This document shows positions 47,593 to 64,000 of a stretch of DNA of 64,000 nt, one piece after another. The translations under genes and the position numbers were made by a program. Under the pieces are notes generated by a model that had not been told where the DNA came from, searched no databases, and saw only the letters and a program-made list of their open reading frames with translations. The stretch is taken from contig CM119271.1 of NCBI GenBank assembly GCA_051294375.1, forward strand, positions 10,469,427 to 10,533,426, written 5' to 3'. The stretch's first letter is position 1. Each line of letters starts with the position of its first letter. This DNA is from Paraspadella gotoi (Eukaryota > Chaetognatha).

Positions 47593-48049
47593 CGATGTTA
47601 TGCTTATAGGCGGGGTGAACTTAGGCAATGCCCAATATCGTACATATTGGTGAACCCTAAAAAAAAAGAAAAAAGGTAGCATAGCAGTCTCACCAAAAGT
47701 GAAACCGGATCGGAGGATCGGGCAATCGCCGCCAGAATGGAATCGCCCAATGCTGAATGGCCGAGCTGGAACCGGAATCGACATTTTTATTCTGATATTT
47801 CACTCCCTTCTCCATTATAAAAATAAACTAATACAATTATTTTTACCTTCACGTTTACCTCATTTTTTGGGATCATCGCAACTCTTTTGTATCACTGCGC
47901 GGTTTTAATCTCCGACATCAATCCAATGCAATGCTGGGATCGAACCAAAACGTGACTTCCGCTAAAATATGGTTGGAAGCAAAAAATGTTGGACGTCGGA
48001 AGTTATCGGAATTTTTTTTTTCCGCGTTCCCTATTTTTATAATCATTTT

Positions 48050-48691
48050 GTCGGTCCGTCGGTCCGCCCCCTCAATCTTGTCGGGCACTCAATTATATAT
48101 ATTTTTATATTGGTTGTACCAATTTCATATCATGTCAGAACATCTAATTATGATACTCTGGGAGTGAATAAACGAGACTGTGAGAGAGTCTTGATTGAAA
48201 GCTTGCAGGGACCTGCTATGTCATTATCTTGTAAGAGTGATGGAGGCCTTAAACCACCAAAGCCTGTCCAAAGTCAGGGGCAAGATAGCTTATTTATTAA
48301 ATGAATGGATAATTTTTATATTGGTTGTACCAATTTCATATTATGCAAAAAAAAATTATGTCCGTCCGTCCGTCTGTCTGTCCGTCCGACCGTCCCACCT
48401 TAGCAAAAAAACACCAATTACTCGTAATTGGATTGATGGATTGGAATGAAATTTTGTTTGTGGGTAGGGAAGTGTGTGATTGAGCTGGATATGAAGTTTC
48501 GATGGAATCGTCCGAGTGGAAATGAGTTTAAATGGAAAAAACCAAAAAAAATATTTCACTATTTGAACACCAATTGCTCATGAGTGGATGGGGCGATTGA
48601 TATGAAATTTTGTATGTGGGTAGGAAAGTGTGTGATTAAGCTGGAAATCAAGTTTCGATGGAATCGTCCGAGTGGAAATGAGTTTAAATGT
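48050..48691 (+). repeat. GTCCGTCCG dispersed repeat, nested copies 2 and 3
   Basis: The segment TATTGGTTGTACCAATTTCA occurs at about 48107 and again at about 48318. A (TCCG)n tract at 48360-48395 follows. The body (GATTGA...GAAATTTTG...GTGTGTGAT...AAGTTTCGATGGAATCG) is then present twice in tandem, at about 48420-48534 and 48566-48691. The locus ends in the 49-nt hairpin at 48676-48776. Confidence 0.75.
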
Positions 48692-48776
48692 AAAAACACA
48701 AAAAACCTGTTTCACTAATTGATTAATAATCAATTAGTGAAACAGATTTTTTGTGTTTTTACATTTAAACTCATTT
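48676..48776. repeat. Near-perfect 49-nt inverted repeat with 3-nt loop
   Basis: Arms 48676-48724 and 48728-48776 are reverse complements with one mismatch. The left arm is the end of repeat copy 3 (AAATGAGTTTAAATG and the following ACACAAAAAA run). The structure would form a strong hairpin or cruciform. Confidence 0.95.
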
Positions 48777-50035
48777 TGCTTCTTTTTCTTTTTATATTAA
48801 ATGTAAATGCATTAATTAATTGATTAATTAATTAATATTAATTAATTAATTAATGATCGTGGGCAGATCCGACATTGTTTGCTCAAACTTGTTCTCGTAA
48901 TAATCGATCGTAAGAAATGATAATTATGATGATGATGATGTTGTTTCTATTGTTTAAAAAAAAACGTTTCAGAATGAAACTGATCATGTCCATTGTCCAA
49001 CTTGAATCAACGATATTGCCTGTGATACGCGGATGCGTCGACCGAGGGTCCGATGTTCCGACCGTCAATAAGCTAGGGACTTTACGAAGAAAATCGACAT
49101 GAGCCGCAGTGTATCCATCCTTGCCGAATGACCCGAAATTAAGAACGCGTATTACGTTATGGTCGCGTACAAAACTTAATACATCGACAATCTTGGAAGC
49201 TTCTACGAATCTACAGTGTGATTTTTCTCAATTGTAACATTTCCTGTGGCGATATCTCAATTCTGATAAGTGTTTAGTATTAACTTCTTTGCCCGCCCAA
49301 CTCATCATACATATTTACGTCAACGCCCAGCTCAGTCTTGCTTTTGCTTCTAATCCTCGACGGAAGTACGAAGCAGCATGACCCCAGAACGACTTTTCAA
49401 GCAGACGCCTTTCAATGACCCACAAACACCAGAAAATTAACGCCTTTCAAATTTCTAGGATCGGAATAGACCAAAAACGATTTTGTGTACGTAAACGTAA
49501 ATGTAAATCTGACAATGTTGCCGCTAGGAGTCGCAAAGTAGCTAAATTTTAAAGTTCACGATGTTGCTTCTGTTGTTGTTGTTGTTAAGATTATTTTCCG
49601 GCATCGTTGTCGTTGTCGGTGGCAAATTGTTGTTGTTGTTATCGCCTTTTTTAAACTCCATTTATAAATACTGATAAAATTAATACAAAATATACAAATA
49701 TTGTCATTCGTCAAAATATTTGAATTTTTTATATGTACTTACGTAGGTAGCAAAGTGTAGAGCTTTAGAATTTTTATATTTTTTTAAGAATTAATGATAG
49801 TTTTTGATAAACTTAAAATGTTATTCCTTACAATTTTTTAAAGAAAATCTGTGTCGTTTCTTTCCCCATTCAAAAAGTAAGTCTAAAGAGCGGACCAATC
49901 GCAGGCAAGTATGTTCAATCTCTTCTCTAATTGGCTCTCACTGACGCCGAAGTTTTCCCGCCAAAATAGTTTCGAGTCAATGTCTGACAACTCTTGATAA
50001 TGAATAATCAGTTGTTGAAGCCGATTTCATCTGAG
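48777..50035. other. Intergenic spacer before the secreted-glycoprotein gene
   Basis: AT-rich sequence with short TTAATTAA and GTTGTTGTT runs and no coding block. Nothing further is recognised. Confidence 0.5.
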
Positions 50036-50039
50036 GCCT

Positions 50040-50192
50040 TATAAATTGTAGCTCCGTGGATGGTTTTAGTACGTATATTATAATTAACTACGTAACATCT
50101 TCAATTCGGGGAAAGTAAGTATACCGTGACTTTTAGTTTCGTGCTTTGAATATTTAAGTTTTATTAATTTTAAATCCACTTTCTTGCATCAG
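50040..50192 (+). promoter_or_regulatory. TATA box and 5' UTR intron of the secreted-glycoprotein gene
   Basis: TATAAAT lies at 50040-50046. A strong donor AAA|GTAAGT at 50115 and an acceptor TTGCATCAG ending at 50192 define a 78-nt intron just before the ATG at 50194. The predicted first exon (about 50070-50114) is non-coding. The acceptor one base upstream of the ATG could also be a trans-splice site if this lineage uses a spliced leader. Confidence 0.55.
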
Positions 50193-50193
50193 A

Positions 50194-52894
50194 ATGCCGT
50201 CCCCACTTCTGCTCATCGTTCTCATCTCCCTTACCTCGCGAACTCACCCGGCTACCGCCGATGATTGCCCGAGTCCCCACAACGATTTCACCGAAGCCTA
50301 CTTGTCTTACGTCGGCGCTCCGGGTACGCAGCTTGGTCGGCCCTGGAACGATTCCGATTATTACGAGACCAACGCCAATATTCCGCAGCTGCCGCTTCTC
50401 CACGGCTTCGTGGGCACCGCTGGTAAGGCTTCTCCAACTATTTTGTAATCGGGAATAACCTTACCTTCGATTCTTATTCTCGATACCAGGAACTTATCGA
50501 TTCATGGGCGTCCTCAGCCAAACCATGATCATGATCGGCGAGCCTAAGCACGGCCTTTGGCGTTATCAGGAAAACGGATTCGTTCGCGAATATAGGAAGA
50601 ACGCTATGGTGGGGATTTCGGCCGACGTTGATCCTAATAACATCACGGACCTTACGCAGGTATGAAAATGTTAATTAATTGGATACTCTTAGCTCTGACT
50701 TAACGTTTTGATTCGATCCCAAGATAAGGACAGGACCCGACTCTGCAAACTTTGATCAGTTTTCTTAATCGAAATTTTCACCCGCAGGCAAATTATAACA
50801 AAATCGTCAACAATTACGATAACTACATTCCCGAAGAGGGTATTAAAGGATACAAGTACCCCGACCAAGAGGAAACCCAGGGCTGTACTCCGATGCTCAA
50901 TTTTATCGGTACGGGTCACGTCTTCACTAAAACGTCCTCTGTATAAATTCTAAACCCTTATCTTTTTGTCAGATCTCACGATCTATCACCCGAAATACGG
51001 CAACAAATACCACGCCCATCCCCCGATCGATCTGCCCATTTACTATTGCCTCGTCTCGCAATACGATTATCCCTACTTGTTCGACATCTGGAAATACGTG
51101 ATCGCTCAGAATCACGCCAACATTATCGGAGAGCTGGGAATTCGAGCGGGTGAGGTTTTTTTTTATAAGTTAAATTTTCGTTACCCTACTTTTTAAAAAC
51201 CTTAACCTTTTCGTTTCAGGTCTGGACATTAAAGAAAACTACCGCGACGTGGTCCGCCTCTATTATTTCCCCGATGCTTCCATCTGGGCCAACGTTGGCG
51301 TGGGAGACAACGAGACTGACTTTCCGCGAACGACGCTGGGCGAAATTAACGGGACCGCGCAAACTATCAACTATCAGTGAGCCACGCCCACTGACTTAAA
51401 ATTCCCCTCTCACATTTACAATCTCTTCTCTTCTCACAACAGGCGAGTGGACCTCTCCAAGACAAACTACGAATTTTACATCGTCGATAAGATAATGTAC
51501 AACCAGCCGACGGTCAACTTGATTCTCGTTATGGAGAACGGCTTTGGTAATTACTCTCACTCGTACGTCCGTCCCGAAGGGTAAGTTAGCTGTTTTGAGA
51601 TATAATTTAACGGGATTTAATAACCTTTTTCCTAACCTCCCCCACAGCCATTACTGGGAAAACCTCTTACACTTCAACCCCAACGCCTCTTTCAATTTCA
51701 ACACCATCGAGGACAACTTCCCTCAAGTCTGGATCGACGGCGAAGTTGAACCCCAAAGAGCCAAAGGTCTGCCAGTCTACGGACACGCCCATCCGGATCG
51801 TAACGAGTTCGGTCTTGGGGGCGGCGCATGCCCGAACATGGGCGGCGACATGGCTTATTACCCTTGGGGAGTAACGGGCGGCGCTTTCGGCACGGCGTAT
51901 CAGGTAATTCTGTTAATTTTAACTTTATTTAACAAATGTTACCTCGCCGGTCATTCTTTTAACTTAACCGGCCAGTTCTTTCCACGGTCTAATCGCTTGT
52001 ACGAGTTTTCTTTTTGCCGTTTATTAGAGAAACGAATCGTTGATAAACTATTTTGTAAGTCACATCTTTCAAATCACAACTTTAGTTTTCACGTTTGTAA
52101 TTTCTCATTTTTAACCACATTATTCACGATTTATCCTCACGAAAATACAGACAATATTCTGCATCAGTTAGCCCATGTTAAAACATTCTTTCGGGCGGCC
52201 GACGCCTGGAACGCTCGACCTAGCGGGCATGAATCCTCGAAAATTTTCAGCACCATTGGTTTACAAGTTTTAATTGATTAATCCGCCAAGTAGGGTTAAT
52301 TCACAAATTTCACTTACCCTGAACTAAATTCCATCTCGAAATACCTTCTTCCGCCAGGAAATAACGACGATCTGCGACGCCATCTTGCTCGATGTCAAAT
52401 TCTGGTGCAACTTGGCCGTCGAGACTTGGGCCGATTCGTCTCTCAACGTCGGCAACTCTGCTTTCGACGCGGAGCAGATTGATTACGTCATGGACAGGAA
52501 TATGTAAGTTCGGAATTTTAAGTTATTGCCATTTTCGGGGTCATTCTTTTCATTTCCTACTTCCCTCCCACCCGACCATTTTAGGTACGGCTTCTACACC
52601 GACCCTTACCTCACGTCCAACAACGTGACCAATCCTTACGCCAGCGATTTAACCGGCGAAGGACGAATCATTAACCCGGACTCTGATAAACTCGACACGC
52701 TCACTATTCCGCTTAACTTTACCAGAAAGGGAAAGATTATTCCCTACGTCGAAGTACCCGACTTACCCAGGTAAGTTTTTAACTGATAACTTTTTCCTTA
52801 CCTTTTTTTAATTTAATTCTCCATTTTTTCCAGTGGAGTGGGCGGCCCGCGAAGCCCTGCCTACGACCCTCCATCGGGTCCACGCGTCAACTAA
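50194..52894 (+). CDS. Secreted glycoprotein of unrecognised family
   Basis: Ten coding exons (50194-50422, 50490-50659, 50788-50908, 50973-51149, 51220-51376, 51443-51580, 51648-51903, 52358-52503, 52585-52770, 52834-52894) join in frame to 546 residues. The first ~22 residues (MPSPLLLIVLISLTS core, cut after ATA) are a clear signal peptide. There is no membrane segment after it. The mature part has eight N-glycosylation sequons (for example NDS, NIT, NET, NGT, NYS, NAS, NVT, NFT), six cysteines, and many Tyr, Asn, Asp and Pro residues. Local His-rich motifs are KYHAHPP and YGHAHPD, followed by GGGACPNMGGDM. The C-terminus is a Gly/Pro tail. I do not recognise the family. It could be an extracellular enzyme or a structural protein; no catalytic motif is certain. 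The consistent phases and codon use say it is a real gene. Confidence 0.85.
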
Positions 52895-54681
52895 ATGCTT
52901 TATCTTCAAGACAACCACGCTACTTAGCTTTTTTTGCCTGGAAGTATTTTATCCATTTTAGTCATTAGCTTTTTATGATGTACAATGTTTTATATGGCCT
53001 TGTATTTACATTCATTTAATACATTTTTATACACTCACGTCGCCTTTTTAATTACGTTTGTCAAGATTAGAACTGATCATGCAGATACACAACTTTTTCA
53101 ACGTTCGAATGAAAATATCACTTACTAAGTTGCTGAGTCCCTTGTCTGGGACTCAAATCTGTCCTAACTCAAAAACAAATTATTTGAATGATCGAACAAT
53201 GATATTTAGATGTGAGATAGTATGATTGACTAGTACAAAAATTTTGTTCATATTATGTTGAACAATAAAATATAATATTTGTAATATCCTAATAAAATAA
53301 TAAATTTTAAAAATAATTTTTATAAAGCTTAATAAAGATTCAGATTCTTCATAAAAAGTTTGAATCAAAAATATAAAACATGTTATCAAAAATTCTGTCA
53401 TCTTCAATGTTTAAAATAAAGGTAAAAATTCCTGACTTTTTTATTCTCTGTAGTAATTTATATATGTTAAAACGTTTTAATCATTTTTTATGATCTAAAC
53501 ATTAAAATATCTTAACATATTTATTAAAGTTTTTTAATTTTTTATAGCGAATCCAAATCAGTTCTTAAAAATAAAAATTATTTTTTGAAATTTAACGATT
53601 TTATAAGGATATTATTACATAAATAATTAAATTTGCTATACTGTTATGCTAAAAATTTTAAAAGGATTTAAAATTCATTATATCCATAGGCAGCAAAAAA
53701 ATGTTCAATCACTCAATCTTTTCATCATTCCACCCTACTACCTATCTCTGAAGTCCGCCACTACAACTGATTCAAATGTTCGGTCATAAAATTAACAAGT
53801 CAAAGCCTTCTGCAGTCTCCCGAACAAAAAGCTAACGTGACGGGCAAACTGATAAAGAATCTAAATTGTAATGGCCACTGCCGGGGCATATCGAAGACTA
53901 TCTCACTTTTCCGACACAGGGCCATCATAAGGATTAGACGGAACAGTTTGAGTGCACTCCCCCTCTCGGTTGGCGTAATAGTATAAATTTTTATTAAACT
54001 TAAGTTTCGGACATGTTGTGGCTTCAACGTGAGCTTTCATCAGCGCACAAACGACTTGACTTGTGAAACAAATATTTTTACAGACTTTCTTCAAGTTTTT
54101 AAATATTTTTAATTAAAATAAATATTCTCATAACGGTCCACCTCGCCACGAAATGCCCTTTTGTTCGCGATAGTCGATAGATCGCGAGGTGGACCGATAT
54201 AGAATTAATATTCCATAAAGAAATTAAAAATGTTTGTTATATTTTTTCAACGGTTTGCAATTGGGTTAGGGTTGGTTAGGGGAGGTTTTCAAATGAAATT
54301 TGTAAGTTTTTTTTTACCTTTATCAATATTTTCTTTTGCGTAGCGAGATTTCTATACGTCGCCCATAAATAGCGATAAATAAATGACCGACCGCGAAATT
54401 CTGGTCGGGGAATAATAAACCAACTATTAGACCACCAGACACTGTCATTAACTCTGGCCTCCCGTTTCATAAATGAAGAGGCGAAAAAAGTGTTCGAACT
54501 TTAAAAAAAAACCGGCCGTTATTTTCCAAGCTTATATTTAACTGTTAAACATTTTATAAAGCCTCATAAGTTGACCGAGGCGTATAACTTCAAAATATTT
54601 TCTTTTTATAACCATTTCATAATATCGAGAGTTTAGCCTCTGCTCTTTTTTTTATTTCCCTAATAACGGCCATCTTCCAAG
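52895..54681. other. Intergenic spacer
   Basis: AT-rich. AATACA near 53018 is a weak poly(A) signal for the upstream gene. The only structured part is a repeat at 54136-54232. The region just before 54682 reads GGCCATCTTCCAAGATGG, a YY1-like palindrome overlapping the ODAD4 start codon. Confidence 0.5.
54136..54232. repeat. Dispersed repeat (GGTGGACCGATATAG family), copy 2 with inverted end
   Basis: CGGTCCACCTCGC at about 54136 and GCGAGGTGGACCG at about 54185 are inverted repeats about 36 bp apart. The right side continues as in copy 1 (ATATAGAATTAATATTCCAT). The left side repeats, inverted, the CATTTCGTGGCGAGG part of copy 1. Confidence 0.7.
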
Positions 54682-63415
<8,734 letters not shown>

Positions 63416-63474
63416 TGGAGTCGCGCCGGTTGGAGCCGACGGGAATCCGAGCAACGAGGTGCAAAATTCCAAGT

Positions 63475-63480
63475 AATAAA
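63475..63480 (+). terminator. Poly(A) signal of ODAD4
   Basis: AATAAA lies 60 bp after the ODAD4 stop codon at 63413-63415, a typical distance for a short 3' UTR. Confidence 0.65.
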
Positions 63481-64000
63481 AAACATTTTAAACCAAAATA
63501 TTTTTGAAAGAAGATTCTTTTGATATTTTTGATACATTAGCGAAAATATTTAGCGATTACTGAATTGTGAGATTCTTGAATTTTATTAGCATGTAATCAA
63601 TGTGTAGATATTAAAATTGTACCTGTTTTATTAATGCAAATATACATAAGAACGAATTGGAAAAAAAATATTTTGTTTTTTTTTCTCGTGTTCCGCGCTT
63701 TTTTCTGGTGAGGAGAAGGTTAAAACCAAGAGTTTCTGTCATTTAATTAATCAACAAAATAGCAAGGGCTAAGTTTTTTTTTTATCCCCCTTTGCTTTGA
63801 AGGAAAAATCAAACTATAAATAAAATATTAATTCATAGATGCTCTTCCGTCGCAGACGCTTATTTTGGCTTAATCGTGCTAGTTAGAAATACATAGATAG
63901 TTAAAAAAAAAAAACAAGCCTTATGATTACGTCACTACAATTTTATCTTTCGCAACGCCCAGTCACGAAAATCGTTAATTGTTAACCGATACATTACTGT
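63481..64000. other. Spacer downstream of ODAD4
   Basis: AT-rich sequence with no coding block or recognisable element to the end of the window. Confidence 0.5.

Noticed and set aside
51904-52281. Open read-through of the secreted-protein exon 7 into intron 7
   Set aside because: Exon 8 joins in frame through a good donor and acceptor. The read-through is unlike the rest of the protein, though intron retention cannot be excluded.

Overview
This window is nuclear DNA of an invertebrate animal. It has seven multi-exon protein genes, all on the + strand. They are spliced at short GT-AG introns with a few kilobase-sized ones, exons are GC-richer than the AT-rich introns and spacers, and the standard genetic code applies. 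No prokaryotic features, CRISPR array or rRNA were seen. The gene set is typically metazoan (Axin, a metazoan-type acetyl-CoA carboxylase, GCC1, PAFAH1B and the ciliary docking protein ODAD4). ODAD4 implies a lineage with motile cilia or flagellated sperm. A TATA box plus TCAGT initiator at one gene is compatible with an arthropod-like core promoter, but I cannot name the species.

Layout: 1-3570 AT-rich spacer with a small inverted-repeat element. 3571-5428 trans-3-hydroxy-L-proline dehydratase (7 exons). 5790-9492 GCC1-type GRIP golgin (14 exons). 10429-12477 PAFAH1B catalytic subunit (5 exons). 13195-25298 acetyl-CoA carboxylase (26 exons, 2410 codons, every exon phase checked). 25299-28399 spacer with a second copy of the small element. 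About 28400-39579 Axin (18 exons plus a possible microexon, first coding exon not found), with an inverted-repeat transposon, an N gap inside a repeat and a 60-bp tandem duplication in its introns. 39580-50193 a 10.6-kb gene desert full of satellites, palindromes and repeat copies. 50194-52894 an unrecognised secreted glycoprotein gene (10 coding exons). 54682-63415 ODAD4/TTC25 (11 exons) with large GA/CT arrays in its introns.

The genes do not form an obvious pathway. They cover proline catabolism, trans-Golgi tethering, lipid-mediator hydrolysis, malonyl-CoA synthesis, Wnt scaffolding and cilium assembly. The first four are closely spaced (361-936 bp apart), but each looks like an independent gene. 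The best candidates for something undescribed are the orphan secreted glycoprotein, a four-cysteine insertion in ODAD4 bracketed by complementary CT/GA intronic arrays, two GC-AG introns with the same GCGAG donor, and several uncatalogued repeat families. All exon models come from reading splice signals and family similarity by eye; there is no transcript evidence.
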